Below, piece by piece: positions 43,301 to 55,409 of a stretch of DNA of 64,000 nt; within the stretch, counting starts at the first letter, position 1, and every line of letters begins with the position of its first letter. Source of the DNA: Ascaphus truei (lineage: Eukaryota > Chordata > Amphibia > Anura > Ascaphidae). A program made the translations under genes and the position numbers. The stretch lies in NCBI GenBank assembly GCA_036426205.1, contig CM071568.1:214811245-214875244 (forward strand), in the 5' to 3' direction. Below the pieces are notes generated by a model that saw nothing but the letters and a program-made list of their open reading frames with translations, had not been told where the DNA came from and made no database searches.

Positions 43301-43508
43301 GCTATTACGTAGATTTTTAAGACAACTTGCGATTGCCCACTTGAGTTTCGACGGTATTGCAGTCAACGCTAAAATGCCATTTTCTGCACATGATAAAAAC
43401 ACAAATCACCACGCGTCTTAAGGTGGTAAGGTTGGAAGAAATCACGCGCCATGACATGGGTATTCCGAGGTATACAACGTGTAAAGTGTTTGAATAACGG
43501 CCGCTGCA

Positions 43509-43865
43509 TCTGTAGGTTAATCTGGTTTTCAGTGTCGGTTGTACCATACTGGTAGTAGTATTAGTATTGAGGCAAGCATTCAGGCTGAAGCTGGTACGTG
43601 TAAGTGGGTGGTGGCACATTGGAGGGACAGGATCGGGAAATACGATAATCCAATGTGCTGATCCCGATCGTTCTCCTTTTGAAGTTGCTGTGATCAAACA
43701 TACCCTGCTTAAGATGGGTGCAGTGACCAGAAACCTCCTTTCAAACCATGACGTTGTGTTCTAATAAAGCAATCATTCATGTTCAGATTATGTCATACAG
43801 AATTCTTCCAACAACGAGAGTTTGGTGAATTTTTGAAGTATTCAAACTTGTCAATGATATAGGGC
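43509..43865. other. unrecognised open frame with AATAAA
   Basis: A 65-codon plus-strand frame (43567-43764, ends LLSNHDVVF) is followed by TTCTAATAAAGC. The protein is not recognised. It may be the 3' exon of a decayed element gene. Confidence 0.25.
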
Positions 43866-44630
43866 CTCATGCAGTAAGCGCCGATAAGCCGTTAATCGCC
43901 TTTTTTTGCAAAATTTGCCCTCCCGATTCAGTAAGCGCCGATAAGTGGGAAAAATCGGCAATTTTTGTTGCCGATAAAAACTTATCGGCAGCCGGCCACT
44001 TATCGGCACTTTTTGAACTCGGCTGAATTCAAGTAGCCCCGATCAGCTTTTCGCTGCTGATCGGCACTCCAGAATGGAAAGTTTTTCGGCAATCCAGCCC
44101 GCCAACTAAAGTTGGCAAGTTGTGGAGGAGAAGCATCGGCAAGGGCGACACTTAGAAAAAATTAGGCCTTTATCCTGGTTGGGATTGATGCCGGGGGTCT
44201 CCGGAGCTGATACCAGCACGGGAGCCCCCCGGCATGCATCCGAGGCAGGAAAAATGCATGTAAAGCCCACTTCATTACCTTAGCGGCTAACCGCTAAGGC
44301 AATGAAGGGGTTAACCCACTGTGCCAGCTTTATTGTGGGTAGCGGGGGTGGGTGAAGGGGGTATTTGGCCCTTGTGTTTCGTTTAGCCGGCTGTCGTGGG
44401 GGTTGCGGGTGCACTTAACCCCTTCACGACAGTAGCAGTTTAATCCGCTATGGTCATGAAGGGGTTAAGGCCTCCCGCTACCCACCCACAAGCCCTAACA
44501 ACCACCCGTTGTGGCTAATATCCCCTTCACCCACACCCGCTACCCACATATAAAAATAATCACACACAGCAGCCCGACACTAAATAAATAATTAAATATA
44601 TCTAAAAAAAAAAAGATATACTAAATATAC

Positions 44631-44661
<31 letters not shown>

Positions 44662-45660
44662 TTATATTATTTCTAGTTTATACTCTTTTTTTTTTTTAAA
44701 AATATTTTTATTTTATTTAGTGTCGGGCTGCTGTGTGTGATTATAACCCCTAACATACACATATATGCACATCAATGATACTATAGTCCGGCGGGGGCCC
44801 TCGGGTGTTACCCCAGCCTGCAGTACCAATTATGTGCTCCCCCCAAATTAATGTCAAACCACATACATACAAAAAATACCCCCCCCCCCCCCCCCTTAAC
44901 CATAAGTATAGTAATGGCCACAATTACTATTATCCACAAATGGATAAGTGAATGTGCCCCTTTTAAATACTAAACACCAATCAAGACATTAAATACATAT
45001 AGTACTCACCCATGTCCGGCTGCCATGATGAGGCCATCCTCATCTTCATCCTCACCCTGCCCCCTCTGCTGCTGCAAAAAGACACAAGAATGAAACCCAC
45101 CCATGTAATGTCCCCTAACCCCTTAATCACCATAGCGGTTATTACTGCTAAAGTCATTAAGGGTTAACCCACCCTCACCCACCACGCTTCGTCGGATGCC
45201 TACATACCCTCCCACACAAACCCCACCCCGTGAGGACCCTACCCCACACCACCTCACACAGAAGGCCTACCCAATACACTTTGGGCCAATACACACCCCC
45301 CCCCACCCCCCCATTACCCCACATAAAAACAATACACAGCCCCACAATAATCATCATTCATATTTATTAAATACATACACCTAACCCCTGTGCCCCCCCA
45401 TAAATACATGATTTATCCTTTACATACAGGGTTCATACCCAGCCCCACGTGAGTCCCGCCAGGCTGGCGGGCACCTGACAGACCTACGCAGGGTAACGCA
45501 GCAGCTTGTTTCAAACACGGTTCTGGAAGGCCTGTTTGTGGTGGTCTACAACAACAAGCCATGCCCCCAGTGTCCCCCAGGGTTTGTCCTCCTTGGAGGT
45601 CAACCAGTGGTGCCACGAATATGTGGCTCCGGCCAAAGAATCACTCTAGGGGGGCGAGCG
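43866..45660. repeat. GC-rich repeat family starting GGGCCTCATGCAGTAAGCG
   Basis: GGGCCTCATGCAGTAAGCGCC at 43863 and a second ATTCAGTAAGCGCCGATAAG at 43926 look like terminal and subterminal repeats of a Harbinger-like or similar transposon, but no opposite end was found. The interior has short inverted repeats such as CCTTAGCGGCTAACCGCTAA at 44277 and GGGGTTAACCC motifs. A (TA)n tract lies at 44632-44654, and a C19 run near 44880. Confidence 0.45.
44556..44744. repeat. 33-bp inverted repeat around an A/T-rich loop
   Basis: ATAATCACACACAGCAGCCC plus GACACTAAATAAA (44556-44588) is repeated in inverse at 44712-44744 with at most one mismatch. The 120-bp loop is almost pure A/T and contains the (TA)n tract, which favours cruciform extrusion. 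Confidence 0.85.
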
Positions 45661-46900
45661 TATTCTGATACAGGGTACTAATGTCGAATTGATAGGGACC
45701 AGGCCGGTAGGCCATAGGAGTGTCCTGAGAGCCCACTGGACAGTCAGACAGCCAAAGGTGCTAATAGCCGGGCCCCAATCTGGTAAGGATTCCCGGCGAC
45801 ACGGGGTCTAGGGGAACTCAAGCGAGTGCGTCACTATGGGGGTCCCACCGGTTGCCAACCCACGGGATGTGGCACCATTACCCACAAGTGCTTCAAACTA
45901 CTATCACCTTCCATTCCCCGCCACTCTTGCTGTCTCCACCGTTGACACCCCGAGTATTTAGATGGTTATCAGCGCTAGCCGCTTCCACGTCCCTCAGACT
46001 ATAGTCGTGTCCATTTTGCCAAAAGGGACCACGAAGTTTTGAGGGGGCCAAAAGTAACCACTCTCATCCCCGCATTTTCACGCGTACCTCGGTTAGTTAG
46101 TGCAGTTCCGACCTTGGAACCGACTTCACATACCCTGATACCTTGTCTCCTATGGGTAACGTGGGCCACCAATTGGTGAGGTCCACACGACGTATGGTGA
46201 CCCACGGATGTCCCTGGCCGATCTCCCCGTGGTTTCCAGACCCCACACGGGTATCTGCATCCGAGATCACCTCCGAGTGGAGGGTCTCTCACGCTAAGTC
46301 GCCCCGGCGACAAACCAGGAACCAACCGCTACTATGAATCGTAACAGAAAAATAAACTGTGTCCTATGAAACGATATCCAATAACATAGCATTCCCCCAA
46401 CCCGGCGCCCCAAACAGCAAATACCGCTACCCAATAATTTGCTAAATCCCAACTATGATCCATCCAGTGGGGAAATAATAGATGTTATTTGCCCATATAT
46501 TAAACACATATAACTAGCATATTCAACCACTATAATAGAAGTACTACATGACCATTATCATAATGACAAGCCCGCTCGTCCCCTACAACCAGTCCCTTGT
46601 CTTCTCGTTTGCTCTCAAAAAATACACTAGCCCAATAAAAAACCATTACATTCCCACATTACAGGGATTCCTGAGAGAACTCAATACCCCTTAAACACCT
46701 ATAATCGGATAATAACCGCAAGGTATATTAAGGGTTCAGGCCACCCTAGTCCCCCGATACCCCACGCCTTCACACCATTCATTTGTAACATTACTTACAT
46801 CACGCACCCTATAAATCTTTACTACATGTGAAGAAATGCAGATATAAAGATATAAGTGGTCTCATTTCCATCGTGTATTATAATTACGAAATGTTGTAGT
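45661..46900. other. GC-rich to A/T-rich sequence, no gene seen
   Basis: 45661-46340 is GC-rich, CpG-containing and non-repetitive within the window. The small open frames have no recognised domain. The rest is A/T-rich. Confidence 0.35.
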
Positions 46901-46901
46901 A

Positions 46902-47367
46902 CACTGCGGACAACCTTTCATTATATCAGAGCTCGCGCTATCAACCACGAATTCGGGTATACCGCGGTGTCATTATTGACTAGTTTTCTGGGACGTTGTT
47001 CCTCGGGTGCAATTGCGTTTTTTCCAGCAGGGAGTGAAGCATTTTATAATCACACCGGCAAAGTTGGCTCGCAATACTGCACAAATAAATATTAGAATAT
47101 TATACTCAAAATAGGTCAGTAACACAGCGTGGCGCATACAATTCTAGGACGTTTAAGACCATCCTGGTAGACAACGCGAAGCCTAGTCACGCACGCCTAT
47201 TAAATCCTAATCATTATCATTTAACAGATCAGCCGCCCGTCAGCCAGGCATGAACCCAGGCTGGGAAGGCAAATGCAACGGGGCTTGTCAGAGGTGAGGA
47301 ACGGTGCATTCCAGGTATCTGCCAGGTACATACTGGGTACTTGCTCGAATAAAGTGTGTCGGTGCAG
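46902..47367 (-). mobile_element. TTTATTCGAG MITE (M1), diverged copy
   Basis: TA on both sides (46900, 47368). The right end CTCGAATAAAGTGTGTCGGT and interior (GCCTGTCAGCC/AGGCATGAAC type block at 47235) match the copies at 49867 and 58143, while the left half carries many small insertions, making it 466 bp rather than about 398. Confidence 0.75.
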
Positions 47368-47369
47368 TA

Positions 47370-48004
47370 CAAGAGCTTTCACAAGCCACGCTTCCAGGAA
47401 ACCAATCCTCCCATCAAGGCTCAATTGTACATACACCTTAAATTTCTAACTTAACACACTCTAAAAAATAAAAATATTGAGTCTTTGAAAAAATGAAATG
47501 TTCTGATAAAACCGGGCCTTAGCCTGGTGTCTTATTTTCCTCGTTGGTTAACGGTTAGAGTTTTGACTCGGCAAGACGTTAACTTGCTGCGGCTGTGCTT
47601 TATGTGACTTTGGTCTTTGGTGGTGCTGGAACGAGCTTTACGTGCTTTGGGTCCAGGGAAAGAAAACTCTGCCACTTTAATTGCTGTATTGGTGGTTACT
47701 TTAGGCCTTTTCACCTGGGACGAAAAGCATGCTTGCGCAGGAAATATGTGACTATTAACCCCATCTCGAGTAGGTGCACTTTCAACTTTGCTTAGAGAGA
47801 CTCAAAAAATGTATTAGTTGCATACAACTTATTGTTTTATTACCACTAACATGGTCCTTAATTCGTTCCTTTGGACTGCTGATAGTCACAAGTCATCCCA
47901 TAAGTGTCTCATAGGGAGATAATTTATACCTAGGAATAAATTCTTGTATCAATGTGTTTACTCCTGTCTTAGCATCCGCATATAGACAGAGGTATTCCCT
48001 ATTA
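47370..48004. other. no gene seen
   Basis: Short open frames only. No recognisable domain or repeat. Confidence 0.35.
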
Positions 48005-48520
48005 ATGTTCCTCAAATTAAAACTAAGTAGCCAATGTGAACCTGAATTTGATACAATCTAAGTTCCTGAAACTTTGGGGCCTCATCCCTTGCCAAATCAC
48101 TTGCTTCCATAATTAATTCTATCCTGTCTGCAGGCCATATCCCTAAGACCTGGGAAACTGCCAGAGTCTGTCCCTATCTTCAAAAGTGGGGACAAAAAAC
48201 ACTGTCTCAAACTACAGGCCAATCTCTCTTCTCCCAATACTATCCACAGTCATGGAAAAAAATATTCCCTTCCAATTAAGCAATTATTTTACCCATACAA
48301 ATTTCCCTAGCCAATCCCTATCTGGCTTTTACCCAAACACTCCACTGTAACTATTCTGCTAAAAAAATTGAAATGCCTTGTATATAATGCATACCTTATT
48401 CACTTATGTAACTGCTTTTGCAACTATGTATCCCCTGTATTTAACCCTATACACAAGACACACCCACAAATTAGAGGTAACTCCCAAATTCACCACTTCC
48501 TGGCAAACCCATTCTAGATT
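48005..48520 (+). mobile_element. L2-like LINE remnant with internal deletion
   Basis: 48010-48360 matches the region just before the reverse transcriptase core in copy B (7380-7720). At 48365 it jumps to the 3' UTR (TGTATATAATGCATACCTTA), deleting about 1.2 kb, and ends at ACTTCCTGGCAAA. It is more diverged than copies A and B, so probably older. Confidence 0.7.
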
Positions 48521-48999
48521 ACACAGCAATTTTGACAATAACCACTGCTTACGGACACCTTTGGAAAAAATAAATGGTTAAAAGTTATAACATACATCAC
48601 ATATTCAGTTAATAGACAAATGATTTTGTATAAGACTTCACACTAATGTCTTGCTTTATATAATCTCTTTGCACAGTGCTGAGCACACGGTCAGCTTTAT
48701 AATTTTAAAAACACTCTGCATTTGACTAAAGAAAAAAATTATTTTATAAGCTTGTTTCCGGGCGTTTCGCCAATTGACCCTGAACAGATAAGATAACGGC
48801 ACACCACGGCTTCTTCCTGAAAAATAATAATAATTGGATTGCAACTTTCGCTTAAAGTTTAAATACATGGAGCTTTATCCAGAGCCCTAAGAACTACATT
48901 TTTTATGGCCTCTCAAAAATTAACCCACGGGCTTTTATATAGCTGAGGTTTATATAACTTCTTAACACACAAATAACTCCCACACGCTCATGCTATCTC
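48521..48999. other. no gene seen
   Basis: A/T-rich sequence without recognisable features. Confidence 0.35.
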
Positions 49000-50845
49000 C
49001 CTACACTCAGTTATTTTTAAGGCCTTCTGTTTGAACTTTCATAGTTTCACTGACTTCATTCACTACAAATGTATGCTATCCTGTTGCAATTCTGTCCTTT
49101 CTCACGCTACACAAACCTATTTCTCTCCATTAATCAACACTCACAAGTCTAACCCACACTAACTCTTCCTTCATCTCACCTCAGGACTTTTGCTGACTTT
49201 TTTTAAGAAAGAGGTTTAATCCATACACCAGAACATTCTCTCTTTTTCCTCCTACCCTACTTTGCTTCCTACTCTCTTCCTGCTTTCCTTGACTCTTTTT
49301 CCACTGTCTCAAAAGAGAGTGTCACCATCACTGCTGATCTCCTCTTCTCCCTCTACTCTGCTACATTTCCATTCTCCTTAAAACATGTAATAGTTATACC
49401 ATGACTCAAAAATAGCAAGCTTGACCCTACCTGTCTTTCTAACTACAGAACTTGTCTTGTATTCTCTTGCTTGCTCCATTTTCTCAACACCCATTCTCTC
49501 CTTAACCCTCTACAATCTGACTTCTGCACTGCTCCCTCCACGGAGACAATTCTCACTAAAATAACTGATGACCTATATGCTGCCCAAGACAGAGGTCATT
49601 ACACTCTGCTCATATTACTCTCTGAAGCATTTTACTCTGTGGACCACACTCTTCTCTTTTCTCTGTACACACTGTCTCTAGGTGACCTAATGACATCTCT
49701 TGGGTTTAAATATCACCACTATGCTGACGACACCCACATTTACTTTTCAACCCCTGACCTTACACCTGCTGTACAAACCTAAGTTTCTGAATGTCTCTCT
49801 GTTATCTCATACTTGAAGGCCCTTTTTCGCCTTAAATTTAACATGGCAAAAACAGAGTTCCTCATACACTGGTGACACACTTTATTCGAGCTCGGCTAAT
49901 CCCACGAATTCGGGTATACTCGGGTGTATTGAGGTTTGTGACTGTTTTCTGCCCGAGTGCATTGCGTTATTTTCCAGGCAGGGATTGAAGCATTTTATTC
50001 CCGCTGGCTGCAATACTGCACAGTATATATATATATATAGTGCATTACAATTCATGAATTTATGCCATCTGGTAGACACGCGAAGCATTGCAGCCTATTA
50101 AATCCTAATCATTATCATTTAACAGATCAGCCGCCCATCAGCCAGGCATGAACCGTGGCTGGGAAGGCAAATGCAACGGGGCTTGTCAGAGGTGAGGAGC
50201 GGCGCATTCCAGGTATCTGCCAGGTACATACTGGGTATTTGCTCGAATAAAGTGTGTCGCAGCAGTACTTCCTCCCAAACCTGACCCTATTATCTCCTTC
50301 CACATTACTCTTTATTCTTCCATCCAGTAGCCCAAGCACGCTGCTTAGGGGTCACTCCCAACTCCTCTCTTATATTCTCCTCTTTCATTCAAAACATTTC
50401 TATAACTGTCGCTTTTTTCCTCCACAATATCACAAAGATACACCTGCTCTTCTGTTGCTCAACTATTAAAACTCTGATTCAGACCCTCATTCTCTCCCAT
50501 CTTGATAACTGTAATCCCTTGCTATCCCGCCTTCCTGACTTTCACCTGTCTTCCCCCAAACGCTGCTGCCAGAATCACTCTACTCTTTAAACTCTGATTC
50601 TGCGTTTCCCCTCCTGAAATTCCTCTCCTGGCTTCTAATGAAATCGTACTGTTTCTGTATGCTCTCCCTACCTACCAATTAGATTGTAAGATCCTTAGAG
50701 CAGGGACGTCTCTTAGTTAATGTTACTTTTATGTCTGGATCACTTATTTTATGACCTATTACCTTTACCATTTGCTACCTATATGATTACGACGTGCACC
50801 ACTCCTGTGAAGCGCTGTGCATATTAATGGCGTTATATATATAAA
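49000..50845 (+). mobile_element. Rex1-like LINE fragment, interrupted by a MITE
   Basis: The reverse transcriptase remnant at 49471-49782 contains NPLQSDFCTAPSTETILTKI, a degraded motif A (EAFYSVDHTLL) and motif C (HYADDTHIYF), with motif B deleted. After the MITE (49867-50265) the C-terminal part and the 3' end follow (TTAGATTGTAAGATCCTTAG, GCGCTGTGCATATTAATGGC), the usual Rex1/L2-type tail. Pyrimidine-rich composition on the plus strand is typical of this family. Confidence 0.7.
49867..50265 (-). mobile_element. TTTATTCGAG MITE (M1), intact copy
   Basis: 399 bp between TA dinucleotides (49865 and 50266). The ends CACTGGTGACACACTTTATT and AATAAAGTGTGTCGCAGCAG are inverted. It is nearly identical, in opposite orientation, to 58143-58539, and includes a central ATATATATATATA tract. 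It is inserted in the Rex1-like LINE. Confidence 0.9.
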
Positions 50846-52660
50846 AACATACAATACAATATTTACTTCAAACAATGCTTATGAGCTTTTACCTGTATTT
50901 TTGAACACAAAATATTCCCAAACATATCCTAATCCTATAGAAATAAAATTGAAATGTGTTTTAACTGGTTACACACAATACAGAACACACACAATACAAA
51001 AAACTTCTCTCATACACAGCCAAACAACATCACAAAAATAACGAACAAATAAAAGAAAAAACATTTCTCCCCTATTACCAAACAATTTCACCCTGCAACT
51101 ATATTAATAAAAGTTACCTTCTCTTTCTTTATTCTCATAAATAACCTGAATGTAAAACTACTCTGATGCTCCGGAGCTTTTGAGTTAACTTTCGTATCTT
51201 AGCACATTCCTCGCGCTGGAGAAAAAGGTGGGGGCACGCTCTGTGCTGCTGCGATTCTGATTCTCTTTCTTTCAGACATTTGACTTCATTGTGAGCAAAT
51301 AATATTCATGTTTTTGTACGTACTTACAAGTTTTTGGATGGTGATTGTGCATACGTGATACTTAGCATGGTTTATCTATCACACAGGTAATCATTCAGGA
51401 AAAATTCATTAGGGTATCAAATCCATCTAGCCACTCTCCATTAAGGGAGCAACAATTTTACTTGCCGGCACCGAAACTTGAGTTTATATCAGGAAATTAT
51501 TTATAACCACTTATTGCATGTGGGGAAATGGAAGGAAAAGCTGAAACGTTACAACTGATTTCTGCGGAGTCCGCCAGCCGGGCCTGCCATGCATAGCTTT
51601 AGCCACAAAAACCTCATAAAATCTAAAGATTTATAATGCCACAGACACACAGGGATTACTGAAAGTTAGAAGGTTCCACTATGAGCCCTTGCGTTCGCAT
51701 TGTTACGAATAAGAAAACCGGTGCGGCTGCCCATAGGTTCACACTTCCTTCCATAGTAATTTATTGCAAACAAACTTTTTTCATTGGGGTGGCATGTTTT
51801 TTACTGGGACTTGCATGTGTATTTTCATTGAACTTGCATGTGTATTTTCATTGGCCAACAAAACATATTTATATTGTCTCTTCTTGTTCTCGGTATCCAT
51901 TCTTTATTATTTTTGTCTGCAGACACATAACCTCTAACGGCAAATTTTGAGAACTTTGGTTTCCCATTATTCTCCTGATACAGTAATCACATTTAATTGA
52001 CCTGTACAATACTCCTGATACAATAATCAGCGCAAGCTGATTGCGTACAACTCTTTTGGCATGTTATTGTTCTGAATTTTTTTCACCATAACTGTACCTA
52101 AGAAAACACTTGAATTACTTCAGCGGGTCCAACCCAGTCCTGATAAACCTTATACTTTTATGACATGAATACAGATAAGACCTTCTAAACAGATATCCAT
52201 AAATAAACTCACTTGGTATGTTAATGACAAGACAGAGCAAATGTACAATCAGGGACCCTTCCTGCTCAGACAACAAAAATATTTATCACAACCCAGGACA
52301 GTCTGAAAAACAATCCCTTAAGCATAGAAACACTCACCTTCATCACCAAAACACCAAAACGTTTAACGGGACTCTCACCTTAACCCCAATAAAACTTAAC
52401 ATCTATAACACTTTAAAATGGATACAGGAACAGAAAAATAAACTTATTTGAAACTGCTAGGTAAACCCGTCAACCAGAATGAGACACCCTTCAAAACATA
52501 TCTCTCTACACACCACTCAAAATAACTTTTTAAACTCAGGCTTTCCTCAAAAGGTGCCTTTTACCTTGATTCTTACGAGCGCTCAGATTTGAGTGACCGA
52601 GGAGTGGTTTCTTCAGGTGCTCAGCTTCCGGTATTTTTGTGTCCCTATTCTGGCGCCATC
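50846..52660. other. no gene seen
   Basis: A/T-rich. Small frames such as 51681-51950 contain a hydrophobic stretch but no recognised family. A short duplication TGCATGTGTATTTTCATTG occurs at about 51812 and 51836. Confidence 0.35.
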
Positions 52661-53250
52661 TGTGAAAGTTGTGAATAAAAAACACAAGTCTGAGGATATG
52701 TTTTGCAGAATGACAAATAAGTTTATTGCAGTGTACGGTGCACACGCAGAGGAGAGTTTCAAAATAAAACTCCCCCAACGACATGATGGCATACAGGCCT
52801 TATTTATACACAAAATACTAAACCCACACCCCCTATACGAGGTTGCGTGTCATCACTACGTAAACAAAATATGAATATGAAAACATTGAGTTAAAGCATT
52901 ATTATGGGATGCATAAATGAAATGAAATGACTCAGCTAATATTCCTTATACAAGCCGTTGACCTTTTCTCTACATATGGAACTTCATGGGCACCTCCCTC
53001 GGAATGCAAGACAGTTCCTGTCTGTCTCTTATTTTCATAACATTGGCACTTTTGCTCTTCTCCAAGGTTTTTCAGTTAGCTGCTTGGTTTATTATCACTT
53101 TAAAATTGAAAGCAAAAATCTCATTCAAAACGTCCATACCCCGTTCACTCAGACAAACTCTAAAATGGATGCTGACTTAAAATGGTTGCTTAGATCCCAG
53201 TGCTGTTATGTCAGACCCCCGCCCCCTTACGTCATATTCTAACTTTGTCA
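52661..53250 (-). mobile_element. LTR with adjacent primer-binding site (minus strand)
   Basis: Read on the minus strand, the LTR would run from TGACAAAGTT (53250) to AACTTTCACA (52661). It contains TGCAATAAACTTATTTGTC near its end as a polyadenylation signal. It is followed by TGGCGCCAGAATAGGGACAC (52652 down to 52633), which has the form of a tRNA primer-binding site. A short leader can be followed to about 52560. No gag or second LTR is seen. The 5' boundary is approximate. Confidence 0.6.
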
Positions 53251-53756
53251 CTATTTAAACCAATCCAGTAAACATAAATCAATTAGCATTCATTAATTAC
53301 ATCCCTAAACAATTTACATTCCATCCCTAACAATTAACAATTAACTAATTCAAGCGTTGAACAGAACAATTTATCCTGTGACCAAATATAAGTACCAACA
53401 AGAATACAATATACAAAAGCAAACCTCTCTGACCTAAAGTACACCATACAATAGCAACAATTACATCTATCTAATTTTAAAATACATTATACACGCATTT
53501 ATGCATAGCAGCATAGCCAAATTAATTTAAAACACAGCAAATCAAGCTTTTAAAACAACATAATTTCTTACCCTGTATGTATATATCAATCTAGACATAC
53601 ATGCATACATACATACAGTGGCAGGAAATGATATACCAAAAATAAAGAAATACACATGTTAAAAAAAAGCTGTGTGTGCTGTGCACGCGCATAGTAAGTG
53701 AAACTTCTTTGACTTTTGTCACAGAAATTGACTTATAACGCGCGTGCTCGGCACAC
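53251..53756. other. no gene seen
   Basis: A/T-rich spacer with an ATACATGCATACATACATAC microsatellite near 53597. Confidence 0.4.
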
Positions 53757-54117
53757 GTGTGTCAGTCAGTGTATGTGTCAGTCAGTGAGTATGTATGTGT
53801 GTCAATCAGAGAGTATGTATGTGTGTTTGTTTGTGTGTGTGTGTGTCAGTCAGTGTGTGCATGTGTGTCAGTCAGTGTGGGCATGTGTGTCAGTCAGTGT
53901 GTGCATGTGTGTCAGTCAGTGTGTGCATGTGTGTCAGTCAGTGTGTGCATGGGTGTCAGTCAGTGTGTGAATGTGTGTCAGTCAGTTTGTGTAAGTCAGC
54001 GTGTGTGCGTGTGTGTCAGTCAGCGTGTGTGCGTGTGTGTCAGTCAGCGTGTATGCGTGTGTGTCAGTCAGCGTGTGTGCGTGTGTGTCAGTCAGCGTGT
54101 GTGCGTGTGTGTCAGTC
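53757..54117. repeat. GTGTGTCAGTCAGTGTGTGC minisatellite
   Basis: Units of 22 bp (CAGTCAGTGTGTGCATGTGTGT) change to 24-bp units (CAGTCAGCGTGTGTGCGTGT plus GTGT) from about 53995. Frames open in all plus phases are artefacts. Confidence 0.95.
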
Positions 54118-54126
54118 AGAAAAAAT

Positions 54127-54313
54127 GATGACGTCACTTAAAGGCAATGAAAGCACAGCCAATCAGAATGGCTTTGCTTCAATTGCCTTTAAGATGACGT
54201 CATGTAAAGAAACATGGCCGTCCTCACATGGTACGGTAGCCAATCAGAGCGTGGGAAGTCTATCCCTACTCTGATTGGCTCTAGTACCATGTGACAGGCT
54301 TTTAATGACGTCA
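54127..54313. promoter_or_regulatory. paired hairpins carrying CRE and CCAAT motifs
   Basis: Full CRE palindromes TGACGTCA lie at 54129, 54195 and 54306. CCAAT boxes lie at 54159 and 54240 and inverted (ATTGG) at 54274. They sit in two inverted repeats: 54128-54148 with 54182-54203 (ATGACGTCA, TTAAAGGCAAT arms), and 54224-54294 (TCACATGGTAC, CCAATCAGAG arms). The arrangement is symmetrical, as in a bidirectional promoter or a foldback element. I see no gene on either side. Confidence 0.5.
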
Positions 54314-54397
54314 CATCCATTCTCCCACAAGCCTCTGTCACATGGTATACTAGAGTCAATCAGAGTTGGGATGGAGTACAACTCTGTACAACAAGAG

Positions 54398-54808
54398 CCA
54401 CAGGAAAACTATGCAGAGCGAGGAAGGAGAGGGCAGACAGGAACTATAAATGCCGGAGAACCAATGGGAGCAAGAGGTGGAGCGGGGGCTTGACTGAGCA
54501 GTCCCAGGAATAGATTAGGATGCCTGGTGTGGTGTTCCATAGTGGGAATAGCCTCCAGCTGCTGGGAGGTGGAGCCAAGGCTGCAGGAGGAGTGTAGAAG
54601 AGGACGGGTGCGCACACGCCCTGTAACACTCCCGCGAGCCACTGCAGCGTGAGGGCGGAGGCAGCGTGTGCCGTGGAGGATTGGTGTGGCGTCCGACCGG
54701 AACGGGTAAGGAGCTGACGGGGAGGGGGCCTGGGACGAGCGGCAGTACTGGGAGCCGGGGTGACGGGGACCCGCTGTAAGGCGCGTGTTCCCCGATCCCT
54801 TACACTTT
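54398..54808 (-). mobile_element. partial LTR related to the solo LTR at 59934
   Basis: The minus strand starts TGTAAGGGATCGGGG at 54808 and can be aligned with 59934-60345, including ATTTATAAC/TATAAATGCC and CTATGCAGAGCGAGGAAGGA landmarks. It stops matching near 54398, so the 3' half of the LTR is missing. Confidence 0.6.
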
Positions 54809-55395
54809 GTATCTTCTATATCTACACCATCTAATTTGAATATTGACATTTACATCTATGGTGTACCTACACATGAGACTGTCGTAGTCCGCAAATGACC
54901 ACAATGTTATTTGTCTTTTTGATGCCCTATTTTTCATTGTTCATCGCCCAACATTTGTGAGTGAACATCGTCTTTGTTCAATACATTTCTCCCCATTTTA
55001 GGGACTTTCTAATTTTGGAGCATGCACATTTCTGATATTTTGGGGGGGATTCATTCTTTGATGTGGTTCATCTTTTTGAGATGCTTCCCCCATTTTTTAT
55101 TCTATATTGTGAAGACATAAATAAAACATTTCTAATATGGTTATTTATATTTTTCACTTTCACATTCCATTTTTGTATTTTTATTGTTTTTCTAGTATTT
55201 TGTAATTGCAAATTAACTTATTATTGTTATACTTTTTATATAAATCATCCAGACCCTACATATTAGGTTTAAGTGAAGGAGGTTTGCTTCTTTTTGTGCA
55301 CATTTATATCTCTACGTGTGGTTTAAAGGTGTGTTTTGGGTTGGTATATATCTTGCTCTCTCTCCATCAAAAACCATATTTTATTAAGTGCTTAA
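54809..55395. other. no gene seen
   Basis: T-rich sequence. The open frames are composition-driven. Confidence 0.4.
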
Positions 55396-55409
55396 GATGC
55401 ATTTAAGTG

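Larger units (their letters stand above)
40877..43508 (+). mobile_element. Tc1/mariner-like transposon with intron-split transposase
   Basis: The left end CAGCGGCCGTTATTCGAACA and right end TGTTTGAATAACGGCCGCTG are inverted repeats, with TA on the left and CA on the right. The motif resembles the CACTGGCGACACACTTTATT plus CGAGC end of the MITEs. Inside lies a transposase gene (41018-41811). Its downstream region shares CTCTCTCAATGAC and AAGATAAAGAC with 17840-17880 of the other element. At 2.6 kb it is long for the superfamily because of introns and a long 3' region. Confidence 0.7.

Noticed and set aside
53716..54274. Overlapping Cys/Val/Ser-rich frames of up to 159 codons
   Set aside because: Products of the GTGTGTCAGTCA minisatellite.
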